DNA from: JBKJML01 sp046596415 | GTDB lineage: Bacteria; Actinomycetota; Thermoleophilia; Gaiellales; Gaiellaceae | Reading direction: 5' to 3' | DNA length: 7,269 bases | Assembly (NCBI GenBank): GCA_046596415.1 | Contig: JBKJML010000247.1 | Span: forward strand, 1-7,269 | Shown: positions 1 to 7,269 of the stretch, in pieces | How positions within the stretch are numbered: position 1 is the stretch's first letter | Layout: the number at the start of each line of letters is the position of its first letter | Position numbers and translations under genes: made by a program | Notes under the pieces: generated by a model | What the model saw: the letters and a program-made list of their open reading frames with translations, nothing else | Told to the model about the DNA's origin: nothing | Database searches by the model: none

Positions 1-1
1 G

Positions 2-721
2 CCGAAGACGAAGGCGATCATGCCCGTCCACCTCTTCGGCCGCCCGGCATCGCTCCCCGAGCTCGCGAAGCTCGGCCTGCCGATCGTCGAGGACGCCGCC
101 CAGGCCTTCGGCGCCGAGGGCACCGGCACGACCGGCGTCTGCTCCACCTACAGCTTCTTCCCGACCAAGAACCTCTTCGCGATCGGGGATGGCGGCCTCG
201 TCGCCTGCACCGACGACGACGTCGCGAAGCGGGTGCGGATGTTGCGCTTCCACGGCTCGCACGACAAGAAGACCTTCGAGTTGATCGGGACGAACTCCCG
301 CCTCGACGCGATCCACGCCGCTGTGCTGCGCGTCTTGCTGCCCGCACTCGACGGGTGGAACGCCTCGCGGCGCGACGGTGCGGCACGGTATGCAGAGCTC
401 GGGCTCGGCGAGGCGGCCGATCTGCCCGTCGACGAGCCCGGCCACGTCTACCACATGTACGTCGTGCGCTCGGTCGACCGAGACCGCATCGCGGCCGGCC
501 TCACGGAGGCCGGGATCGCCTCCGCTGCGTACTACGTCACCCCGCTCCATCTCCAGCCCGCCCTGCGGCAGCTCGGTTACGAGCGCGGCTCGCTACCGGA
601 GACCGAGCGCGCGGCGGCCGAGAATCTCGCGTTGCCCATGTGGGGAGGGATCGGAGCGGACGTGCAGGAGCGTGTCGTCGCGTCGGTGCTCGCCGCCGCC
701 GGCGTCGCGTCGGCCCGGTGA
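2..721 (+). CDS. DegT/DnrJ/EryC1/StrS family PLP-dependent sugar aminotransferase (3' part)
   Basis: The gene is cut at the left edge. The frame is open from base 2 (PKTKAIMPVHLFG...), and the ATG at 20 is an internal Met of the conserved 'TKAI-PVHL-G' stretch, not a start. About 239 residues are visible of a family that is usually 360-400 long. PLP-binding landmarks, numbered from base 2, are VEDAAQA (D31 and Q34, cofactor ring contacts), SFFPTKN with the Schiff-base lysine K56, the GDGG turn after it, and TNSRLDAIHAAVL (N98, R100). These enzymes transfer an amino group, normally from glutamate, to a keto group on a nucleotide sugar in the cytoplasm. The gene lies 31 bp upstream of a 4,6-dehydratase, whose 4-keto-6-deoxy product would be the natural substrate, so a PglE/PseC-like C4 aminotransferase is the best guess. 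The exact sugar cannot be told from this fragment. The family assignment is firm. Confidence 0.95.
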   Translation, partial: PKTKAIMPVHLFGRPASLPELAKLGLPIVEDAAQAFGAEGTGTTGVCSTYSFFPTKNLFAIGDGGLVACTDDDVAKRVRMLRFHGSHDKKTFELIGTNSRLDAIHAAVLRVLLPALDGWNASRRDGAARYAELGLGEAADLPVDEPGHVYHMYVVRSVDRDRIAAGLTEAGIASAAYYVTPLHLQPALRQLGYERGSLPETERAAAENLALPMWGGIGADVQERVVASVLAAAGVASAR

Positions 722-752
722 GCTCGCTCACGTTTCCAAGGCGGCCAGGGGC

Positions 753-2654
753 GTGAGGTTCCCGCTCAACCGGCACCGCTTGTGGCAGGTCGCAGCTGAT
801 GTCGCGATCGTCGCCGCCGCGTGGTTCCTGGCCTGGAACCTTCGCTTCGACTCCGACTGGCCGCGCTACTACGACCGGTACCTCTCGCTCGAGCTCGTCG
901 CGCTCGTCGTCGCGCTGAAGCTCCCCATCTTCGTCGTCGCCGGCTTCTACGACCGCTGGTGGCGCTACGTGTCGACCCGCGACATGTGGGGCGCGATCCG
1001 CGGCGTCGCGGCCGCGTCGATCGGCGTCTTCCTCGTCTTCACCATCTTCTCCGTCCATTCGGTGCGCGTCCCGAGTGGGGTCTGGTTCATCGACCTGCTC
1101 CTCTGCCTGATGTTCGTCGCCGGGTCGCGGCTGCTGGCGCGGACGATCATCGAGCGTCCGTCCGCGTCGCGCATCGTCGCGCGTGGCAAAGAGGTGATCG
1201 TCGTCGGGGCGGGCGACGCCGCACAGCTGATGGTGAAGGAGATGCTCCGCAACCCGGCGCTCGGCTACACGCCGATCGGCCTGATCGACGACGACCCGCG
1301 CAAAAAGAACCTGCGCCTGCACGGCATCCGTGTCCTCGGCACCACGGACGAGCTCGGCCATCTGCTGCGCGACAGGCGGCCCGACGAGCTGCTGATCGCC
1401 GTCCCGTCGGCCTCGGGCGAGATGCGCCAGCGAATCTTCGACGTCGCCAACGAGGCGGCCGTCCCGGTGAAGACGCTGCCGGGCCTCTCCGAGCTCGTCT
1501 CGGGCGATTTCAACCTGGCCCGCCAGATCCGGCCGGTCGAGGTGGAGGACGTGCTCGGACGCGAGCCGGTCGAGGTCGACTTCGAATCGATCTCGGGCTA
1601 CCTCGCAGGCGCCACCGTCCTCGTGACCGGCGCCGGCGGCTCGATCGGCTCGGAGCTCTGCCGCCAGATCGCGAGAGTCGGCCCGTCCCGGATCGTGCTC
1701 GTCGACCATGCCGAGACGGCGTTGTTCGAGATCGAACGCGAGCTCGTCGACGAGCGAGGCTTCCCGGCTGCGATGCCTGTTCTCGCCGACGTGAAGAACC
1801 GCGAGAAGATGCGGCAGGTCTTCGAGAAGTACCGGCCGAGCGTCGTCTTCCACGCAGCCGCCTACAAGCATGTCCCGCTGATGGAGGCGAACCCGCTCGA
1901 GGCGGTGCGGAACAACCCGCTCGCGACGCGTACCGTCGCCGAGGTGGCAGTCGAGTTCGGCGCCGAGCGCTTCGTGCTGATCTCAACTGACAAGGCGGTC
2001 AACGCGAAGACGGTGATGGGGCAGTCGAAGGCGATCTGCGAGTGGATCGTCGAGGCCTACGGTGCCCGTGAGGACGTCGGCACGCGCTTTGTGGCGGTCC
2101 GCTTCGGTAACGTCCTCGGCTCGTCCGGCTCGGTGATCCCGATCTTCCGCCGCCAGATTGCGAAGGGCGGCCCGGTGACCGTCACCCACCCGGAGATGAG
2201 CCGCTACTTCATGACGATCCCCGAGGCTGTCCAGCTCGTCGTTCAGGCCGGCGCGATCGGCGGGCGCGGGCAGGTGTTCGTGCTCGACATGGGGGAGCCG
2301 GTGAGGATCGTCGACCTCGCCGAGCGGATGATCACGCTCTCCGGCAAGCAGCCCGGCCGAGACATCCAGATCGAGTTCGTCGGCGCGCGTCCCGGTGAGA
2401 AGCTCCACGAGGAGCTGTGGACGGCGAACGAGACCGTCTCGCCGAGCTCGCACGAGGCGATCCTCCAGAGCTCGCGCGACCCGATCGACGCCGTCTGGCT
2501 CGAGCAGGAGCTCGGTGAGCTGCGCCGCCTCGTCGAGGACGGCGAGACGCTCGAGGTCGTCGGCAAGCTGACCGCGATGACGCGAGAGCCACGCCGCCTG
2601 CGCGGCCTCGAGGCGGACGCCGCCGAAGTGGCGCCCGCCTCCGAGACCGTGTAG
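753..2654 (+). CDS. Membrane-anchored nucleotide-sugar 4,6-dehydratase, FlaA1/CapD/PglF type (polysaccharide biosynthesis protein)
   Basis: The 633-residue product has the normal length and layout of full-length CapD/PglF-like enzymes. Four hydrophobic segments lie at about residues 10-30, 44-65, 82-101 and 108-125. A first Rossmann-like domain starts at EVIVVGAGDA (near 147-156). The catalytic extended-SDR domain has the NAD(P)-binding TGAGGSIG at 292-299, HAAAYKHVPLMEANP, the active-site STDKA (T412, D413, K414) and Met422-x3-Lys426. This Met replaces the usual SDR Tyr, as in PglF/FlaA1 enzymes. ARPGEKLHEEL near the C-terminus is also typical. The expected reaction is UDP-GlcNAc (or a related UDP-HexNAc) to the 4-keto-6-deoxy sugar at the cytoplasmic membrane face, feeding the adjacent aminotransferase. 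I chose GTG 753: it precedes the first membrane segment, follows the upstream stop, and has AAGG at 738-741, though 11 nt away. The frame stays open back to 378, but that part overlaps the aminotransferase and resembles nothing. Confidence 0.95.
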   Translation: MRFPLNRHRLWQVAADVAIVAAAWFLAWNLRFDSDWPRYYDRYLSLELVALVVALKLPIFVVAGFYDRWWRYVSTRDMWGAIRGVAAASIGVFLVFTIFSVHSVRVPSGVWFIDLLLCLMFVAGSRLLARTIIERPSASRIVARGKEVIVVGAGDAAQLMVKEMLRNPALGYTPIGLIDDDPRKKNLRLHGIRVLGTTDELGHLLRDRRPDELLIAVPSASGEMRQRIFDVANEAAVPVKTLPGLSELVSGDFNLARQIRPVEVEDVLGREPVEVDFESISGYLAGATVLVTGAGGSIGSELCRQIARVGPSRIVLVDHAETALFEIERELVDERGFPAAMPVLADVKNREKMRQVFEKYRPSVVFHAAAYKHVPLMEANPLEAVRNNPLATRTVAEVAVEFGAERFVLISTDKAVNAKTVMGQSKAICEWIVEAYGAREDVGTRFVAVRFGNVLGSSGSVIPIFRRQIAKGGPVTVTHPEMSRYFMTIPEAVQLVVQAGAIGGRGQVFVLDMGEPVRIVDLAERMITLSGKQPGRDIQIEFVGARPGEKLHEELWTANETVSPSSHEAILQSSRDPIDAVWLEQELGELRRLVEDGETLEVVGKLTAMTREPRRLRGLEADAAEVAPASETV

Positions 2655-2670
2655 CGAATTCCGCTACGCG
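2648..2670. terminator. Hairpin across two convergent stop codons, candidate bidirectional terminator
   Basis: The arms GTAGCG (2651-2656) and CGCTAC (2662-2667) are a perfect 6-bp inverted repeat around a 5-nt loop (AATTC). On the + transcript the stem can grow to 9 bp through one G-U pair (2648-2650 with 2668-2670). The stem contains the stop of the dehydratase gene (2652-2654) and the stop of the PhoX-like gene (2664-2666, minus strand), so either transcript would fold it. There is no T-tract on either side, so it is not a textbook intrinsic terminator. The role is inferred from its position between head-on genes. Confidence 0.4.
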
Positions 2671-4190
2671 CCGGGGATCTTGATCAGCAGCAGCTGCCCG
2701 GCCTCCTGCTTGTAGGTGATCCCGTCCGCCCGCTTCTCCTGCTTGATGAGCACGGAGTGCGCCTGGACGTTCGTGTAGAACCAGCCGGGGCCGAATGCCG
2801 CCGAGGCGTCCACGATGCCGGACGACTCCCAGTTGCCCTGCGCGGCGTTCGGGTCGAGTGCCGCCTGGTTGACCTTCGCGACGACACTCAGCTGGCCGCT
2901 CTTCAGGTCGTACTTCCAGATCCGGGCCGTCGTCCCGGCCGTGTTCGAGGCCGCGTACTGGTTCTGCGAGCCCGGGTCCTCCTGGATGAGGAGCGCGTTT
3001 CTCGTCGTCTCGACGTTGTCCGGGTTGTGGAGGAGCGTCGCGTCGCCCGCCCCGGCCGCTCCCTTCGAGTCACCGTCGATCATGACGGACAGGCTGTCGA
3101 CCTTCAGCATGTTCGTCTTGTCGAGCACCATCCGGAAAATGCGCCCGTTCGGATAGGCACCGGCGGTGCCGCTCGGGCCGCGCCGCAGGCGCTTCGTCGT
3201 GGCGTCCGCGATCGCTCGCGGCTCACCAGTGTCGGCGAAGTAGACGATGTTCGGCGAGTTCCGGTCGTACGCGAGGTCCTCGACGCGGATGAACTGGAAG
3301 ATGCCGTTGTCGTTCGACCACCTCTCGAGTGCGTCCTGGTCGCTGAGCGCGACCGAGACGGGGACGCGGACGAACGTGCCGGCCACGTTCAGGCCGGGGG
3401 TGAAGTCCCCGTAGTCGTTGACGCTCGGGTTGTCGGATTTGAACCCGTACAGGGCGCCCTGATCCCGTGTGACGCCGTCTGCGCCGTGGGTGAGGTACAT
3501 GTAGAGCTGGGACGACGGCGCGTTGAAGGTGTCGTCGCCCGAGAGGATCACCGACACCTTGTAGCCCGGCAGTGCCAGCGCGTTCTCGTGGTTGAAGCGG
3601 CCCATCGAGTACACGGCGTTGTACTTGTCCTTCTTGATGTCGTAGGCGACGACGACGCCCGCCTGCTCGGCGCTTGGGCCGGCCGGGTACGCCGAACCGG
3701 TGCGGTTGACCCGGTCGCTCGCCTCCTCGTTGGTGAGGATCACGGGCCGGTTGAACTTGTGCTCCTTCGTCGCGAGGAAGAGGGAGCAGAAGCGCTGGAA
3801 GTTCGCCGAGCCCGGAATCACGTACTTCCCGGCGAGGACGTTCTGCGTCTTACGGTCGAGGGTCAGCTTGCTCAGCATCGAGTTGTCCGTGTCGCTGAAA
3901 CCGACCGGGAACGGTACGAGGGACAGCTCGTGGTTCACGTAGACGCTGACCCGGGTCTCCGATTCCTTCATGGCGGCGATCCCGTCCGGGATCGACTCGA
4001 ACGTGTAGTTGCCGATCTTGTCGCCGGTGCTGATCAGCGGCCGCACCTCGACTCCGCTCGCGACCGCGCTGAGCAGCGCGGGCGTCGAGGTTGCGTGGCG
4101 GGCGGTGTCGCTGCCGCGGGCGATGCCGGCGACGGCTGCGGCCAGGGCGAGCACCGCGAGCGGTGCGCCGAGGCGGGTGAATCTCTTCAT
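2664..4190 (-). CDS. Exported PhoX-like (DUF839) protein, putative phosphatase/phosphoesterase
   Basis: The product has 508 residues and starts with a signal peptide: basic MKRFTR, a hydrophobic stretch at about 9-23, and probable cleavage near residues 22-26. The rest shows the beta-propeller style motifs of the PhoX/DUF839 family: VNHEL (85-89), RFCS with C135, LTNEE (152-156), GRFNHENA (197-204), LSGDDT (216-221), RVEDLAYD (302-309), YFADTG (317-322), GRIFRM (349-354), NPDNVE (389-394) and QEDPG (403-407). PhoX enzymes use Ca2+ and Fe3+ held by Glu/Asp and one Cys. C135 followed by the TNEE acids is a plausible equivalent, but this is inference without an alignment. The likely job is hydrolysis of phosphate esters outside the membrane, perhaps for phosphate supply; a non-enzymatic propeller protein is possible. 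The ATG at 4188-4190 overlaps the upstream stop (ATGA) and has a strong ribosome binding site. No Tat twin-arginine is seen, although classical PhoX is Tat-exported. Confidence 0.82.
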   Translation of the reverse strand: MKRFTRLGAPLAVLALAAAVAGIARGSDTARHATSTPALLSAVASGVEVRPLISTGDKIGNYTFESIPDGIAAMKESETRVSVYVNHELSLVPFPVGFSDTDNSMLSKLTLDRKTQNVLAGKYVIPGSANFQRFCSLFLATKEHKFNRPVILTNEEASDRVNRTGSAYPAGPSAEQAGVVVAYDIKKDKYNAVYSMGRFNHENALALPGYKVSVILSGDDTFNAPSSQLYMYLTHGADGVTRDQGALYGFKSDNPSVNDYGDFTPGLNVAGTFVRVPVSVALSDQDALERWSNDNGIFQFIRVEDLAYDRNSPNIVYFADTGEPRAIADATTKRLRRGPSGTAGAYPNGRIFRMVLDKTNMLKVDSLSVMIDGDSKGAAGAGDATLLHNPDNVETTRNALLIQEDPGSQNQYAASNTAGTTARIWKYDLKSGQLSVVAKVNQAALDPNAAQGNWESSGIVDASAAFGPGWFYTNVQAHSVLIKQEKRADGITYKQEAGQLLLIKIPGA

Positions 4191-5239
4191 CGAACCCCCT
4201 TGAGTGGAATACTTCCTGTTGAGTTCCCGTCGGCGCGCGCTTTAAGCAACAAGTCGAGCATCTGCTGCGGGTCGCGCTGTGTCGGCCGTCGCGCGGAGCG
4301 GTCGCGCTTGTGCAGCTCGAGCGCGCCGGGGTCGGTCAACGGCACGAGACGTCCTTCGCGGATCAGCCACTCGTCGACGCCCCCGAGGCGACCCTCGAAC
4401 GTGGTGAAGACAGGGACACCGAGCGCGACCGCCTCCCGGTTCATCGTGCCGCCGGCCGAGACGACGAGGTCCGAGAGAGCAATCAGGCTCTGCGCGTCGA
4501 CCGCCGACGCGGGCACGACGACCGACGGCAGTGCGAGCCGGTCGATCTGCGCGCGCTGGGCCTCCGTGCGGGGGAGCACGACAGCGGCAACCGACTCGTC
4601 GTGGCCGAGCCGCTGGAGCACCTGCGGGAAGACGGCGTTCGCGTTGCGGTGGTAGAGAGCGACGTCCGGCGGGGGGCGGAGCACGACGACGGTGCGCGAC
4701 TCGTCGACGCCGAGCTGCTTCGGAACGGACGTGTCGGGCTCGAAGTCGGCGAGATAGTACTCCTCCTTCAGGCCTTCGTAGCGGAGGAGCTTCGGCGGTA
4801 CGGCGCCGTAGCGGGCGAGTCGGTCGGCCGGGATCGAGGCCGGCACGACGACCTTCGTCGCCGCGCGGCAGCCGAGCTGGTGCTGGAGCCACGCGAACTC
4901 GTAGTCGAAGGTGGTCGAGCTCGGAATGCGAAGCCGGCGGGCGGTCAGCGTCAGCTCGTGTGAGCCGTGCGCGAGCGCGATGTCGAAGCCGCGGCCCTTC
5001 GCCCAGTGATGCAGACCGGCGAGCCGGCGTGCCAGCGCCGTCGCCTTGCCGGTGCGCGAACGTCCACCGTGATGCCCGATCACGGTCGACTCGAGCCCGT
5101 GCAGAGCCAGGAGTTGCTGGGTCTGTGCGTAGTCACGCGAGGTGATCTCGACCTCGTGCCCGTCGCGCTCGAGCAGCTCGATCAGCGGCCTGAACACGAG
5201 CACGTGCGCGGACGCTGTCATGTCGATCCAGACCCTCAC
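4187..5239 (-). CDS. DUF354 family protein, GT-B-like glycosyltransferase/epimerase-type fold
   Basis: With the GTG start at 5239 the product is 350 residues and begins MRVWIDMTASAHV, matching the characteristic DUF354 N-terminus (xVWIDITNxPHV). Further family marks are SRDYAQT (34-40), HHGG (56-59), AHGSHE (90-95), RPPPDVALYH (188-197), and the C-terminal half signature SDLVVSAGGTMNREAVALGVPVF (256-278), which resembles the nucleotide-sugar binding half of MurG/WecB-like GT-B proteins. No signal peptide or membrane segment is seen, so it is probably cytoplasmic. DUF354 genes often lie in surface-polysaccharide loci, but their reaction is not established to my knowledge; transfer or epimerisation of a UDP-sugar is an inference. 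GAAGG at 5247-5251 with 7-nt spacing selects GTG 5239. An ATG at 5272 in frame lacks such a site, and the frame's longer extension to 5416 would run into the divergent gene. It is the first gene of a two-gene operon, overlapping the next by 4 nt. Confidence 0.87.
   Translation of the reverse strand: MRVWIDMTASAHVLVFRPLIELLERDGHEVEITSRDYAQTQQLLALHGLESTVIGHHGGRSRTGKATALARRLAGLHHWAKGRGFDIALAHGSHELTLTARRLRIPSSTTFDYEFAWLQHQLGCRAATKVVVPASIPADRLARYGAVPPKLLRYEGLKEEYYLADFEPDTSVPKQLGVDESRTVVVLRPPPDVALYHRNANAVFPQVLQRLGHDESVAAVVLPRTEAQRAQIDRLALPSVVVPASAVDAQSLIALSDLVVSAGGTMNREAVALGVPVFTTFEGRLGGVDEWLIREGRLVPLTDPGALELHKRDRSARRPTQRDPQQMLDLLLKARADGNSTGSIPLKGVR
4195..4201 (-). promoter_or_regulatory. Strong ribosome binding site of the PhoX-like gene
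   Basis: AAGGGGG (minus strand) ends 4 nt before the ATG at 4188-4190. It sits inside the last codons of the DUF354 gene, so ribosomes finishing that gene could restart directly at the ATGA overlap. It supports the chosen start. Confidence 0.7.
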
Positions 5240-5246
5240 CCGGGCG

Positions 5247-5251
5247 CCTTC
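5247..5251 (-). promoter_or_regulatory. Ribosome binding site deciding the GTG 5239 start of the DUF354 gene
   Basis: GAAGG on the minus strand lies 7 nt before GTG at 5237-5239. The upstream in-frame ATG (5270-5272) has no purine-rich site before it, and the extra 11 residues it would add are low-complexity and precede the conserved family N-terminus. Confidence 0.6.
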
Positions 5252-5291
5252 GTCACCGCCTGAGCTTGTCATACGAACCGCGTCGGACGTC

Positions 5292-5311
5292 CGGTCGAGC
5301 GAACTCGGCCG
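5292..5311 (+). other. Potential leader hairpin upstream of the HD-GYP gene
   Basis: Bases 5292-5299 can pair with 5304-5311 as an 8-bp stem with one U-G pair, closed by a CGAA tetraloop (5300-5303). It would lie in the 5' leader of the HD-GYP mRNA, about 40 nt before its start, if transcription begins upstream. In DNA this GC-rich, such stems occur by chance, so function is only possible. Confidence 0.25.
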
Positions 5312-5343
5312 AATGCTCAAGCAGGCGAGTCCTCGCAGCCGAT

Positions 5344-5347
5344 AGGA
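5344..5347 (+). promoter_or_regulatory. Ribosome binding site deciding the GTG 5353 start of the HD-GYP gene
   Basis: AGGA lies 5 nt before GTG 5353 on the plus strand. Competing starts are TTG 5266 (no site, Arg-rich extension without family likeness) and ATG 5383 (downstream, no clear site). Confidence 0.6.
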
Positions 5348-5352
5348 AACCG

Positions 5353-6686
<1,334 letters not shown>

Positions 6687-6690
<4 letters not shown>

Positions 6691-6701
6691 GATCTCCTTA
6701 T
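6687..6701 (+). promoter_or_regulatory. Candidate LysR-type binding site and leaderless promoter over the lysR-family start codon
   Basis: The sequence ATAAG-N5-CTTAT (6687-6691 and 6697-6701) is a perfect dyad that obeys the T-N11-A rule of LysR-type boxes (T6688, A6700). The same stretch holds TAAGAT at 6688-6693, a TANNNT -10 hexamer placed exactly at -12 to -7 if transcription starts at A6700, the first base of the ATG. There is no ribosome binding site before this ATG, which agrees with a leaderless mRNA. No clear -35 is seen. Both readings are inference from pattern and position; together they suggest autorepression. Confidence 0.45.
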
Positions 6702-7269
6702 GGACACTCGGCAGCTTGCTGCGTTCTGCGCCGTGGTCGAGCGGCGCAGCTTCTCGCAGGCCGCGGAGCGGCTCGGCGTCACTCAGCCTGCTGTCAGCCT
6801 GCAGGTGCGCGCGCTCGAGAAGCGCCTCGGCACGCAGCTCCTCGACCGCTCCGGGCGCCGGGTCGAGCCGACGGAGGCGGGAACGCGGCTGTACCGCGGC
6901 GCCCAGCGGCTGCTGCAGCTCGAGGAGCAGATCGTCGAGGAGCTCGCCGCCGGTGGCGAGGGCGCCCTCACCGGCACGCTCTCGATCGGGGCTTCGACCG
7001 GCCCTGCTGCGGTCGTGCTGCCGCTCCTTCTTTGCGAGTTCGCCCGGCGCAACCCGGAGCTGCACGTCTCGCTCACCGTCGCCGACACGCAGACCGTCGT
7101 CGACCGCGTCGCGGAACGCGAGCTGGAGCTCGGCGTCGTCGGCGCCGCGCGGCGCCACCGTGCCGTCCGCTTCGAGCCGTTCCTGGAGGACGAGGTGATC
7201 CTTGCCTGCCCGCCGGGCCACCCGTTCGCGGGTCGGACGGTCTCACTCGAGGAGTTGCGCGGCGAGTCA
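6700..7269 (+). CDS. LysR-family transcriptional regulator (5' part)
   Basis: The first 190 codons are present and the gene runs off the right edge; the family is usually about 300 residues. The N-terminal winged helix-turn-helix is textbook: MDTRQLAAFCAVVERRSF, then the recognition region AAERLGVTQPAVSLQVRALE (about 21-40) and LLDRSGRRVEPTEAG, followed by the linker helix to about residue 85. The effector-binding domain begins at GTLSIGAST (about 92-100) with VLPLLLCEFARRNPELHVSL, DRVAERELELGVVGA and DEVILACPPGHPF. The style resembles the CysL/YeiE group, but the inducer cannot be told. ATG 6700 is the only sensible start; it has no ribosome binding site. The gene could be read with the HD-GYP gene or, more likely, from its own promoter over the start codon. 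Confidence 0.95.
   Translation, partial: MDTRQLAAFCAVVERRSFSQAAERLGVTQPAVSLQVRALEKRLGTQLLDRSGRRVEPTEAGTRLYRGAQRLLQLEEQIVEELAAGGEGALTGTLSIGASTGPAAVVLPLLLCEFARRNPELHVSLTVADTQTVVDRVAERELELGVVGAARRHRAVRFEPFLEDEVILACPPGHPFAGRTVSLEELRGES

Larger units (their letters stand above)
5240..5352. other. Divergent intergenic region between the DUF354 and HD-GYP genes
   Basis: These 113 bp must carry promoters for both the minus-strand DUF354-PhoX unit and the plus-strand HD-GYP gene. I could not identify a convincing -35/-10 pair on either strand. It contains a perfect 10-bp palindrome CGGACGTCCG (5284-5293), a possible protein-binding site. It is partly overlapped by a potential hairpin (5292-5311), listed separately. 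If the longer in-frame DUF354 start at 5272 were used, the spacer would shrink to 80 bp. Confidence 0.6.

Noticed and set aside
378..752. N-terminal extension of the dehydratase frame back to ATG 378
   Set aside because: It overlaps the conserved aminotransferase in another frame, is Ser/Arg/Pro-rich, and lies before the expected first membrane segment.
537..1871. A 444-codon minus-strand open frame opposite the dehydratase
   Set aside because: It is a shadow of the GC-rich coding frame: charged low-complexity translation and no domain.
2757..4655. A 632-codon plus-strand open frame antisense to the PhoX-like and DUF354 genes
   Set aside because: Long antisense frames are expected in high-GC DNA. 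The translation is Arg/Val/Asp-rich without recognisable motifs, while both minus-strand genes carry clear family signatures.
5266..5271. TTGTCA as a -35 box for the HD-GYP gene
   Set aside because: No acceptable -10 hexamer lies 16-18 bp downstream.
5266..5352. TTG 5266 start for the HD-GYP protein
   Set aside because: No ribosome binding site, an Arg/Ser-rich extension without likeness to the family, and overlap with the possible DUF354 upstream start. GTG 5353 has AGGA at good spacing.
6716..7198. Plus-strand Ser/Arg-rich open frame inside the lysR-type gene
   Set aside because: It is out of frame with the obvious LysR helix-turn-helix and has no independent support.

Overview
This is a high-GC, gene-dense bacterial chromosome segment with four complete genes and two genes cut by the window edges. 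Coding bias, GTG starts, a possible leaderless promoter and the protein families suggest Actinomycetota, perhaps a Thermoleophilia-type lineage (Gaiellales/Solirubrobacterales). That placement is inferred from protein and codon style, not from a marker gene. No rRNA, tRNA, CRISPR array, insertion sequence or long repeat is visible.

Region 1 (2-2654, + strand) is a surface-glycan sugar module. It holds the 3' part of a DegT/DnrJ/EryC1/StrS PLP aminotransferase, then a complete membrane-anchored FlaA1/CapD/PglF-type nucleotide-sugar 4,6-dehydratase 31 bp downstream. Together they fit the two-step route from a UDP-HexNAc to a UDP-4-amino-4,6-dideoxy sugar for a capsule, O-polysaccharide or protein glycan.

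Region 2 (2664-5239, - strand) is a two-gene operon converging on region 1. The promoter-proximal gene encodes a DUF354 protein (GT-B-like, glycosyltransferase/epimerase-like). Its stop overlaps by ATGA the start of a gene for an exported PhoX-like/DUF839 protein. The two convergent units are separated by only 9 bp, and a short hairpin covers both stop codons.

Region 3 (5353-7269, + strand) is regulatory. An HD-GYP protein with a degenerate N-terminal HD-like domain is divergent from the DUF354 gene across a 113-bp spacer. Nine bp after it begins a LysR-family regulator that runs off the right edge. The HD-GYP stop and LysR start lie inside an AT-rich dyad that fits a T-N11-A LysR box and also contains a well-placed -10 element for a leaderless transcript.

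All families are recognisable. I see no clear new defence or mobile system. The points most worth a second look are the lysR start-site dyad, the DUF354-PhoX translational coupling, and the pseudo-HD plus HD-GYP architecture.
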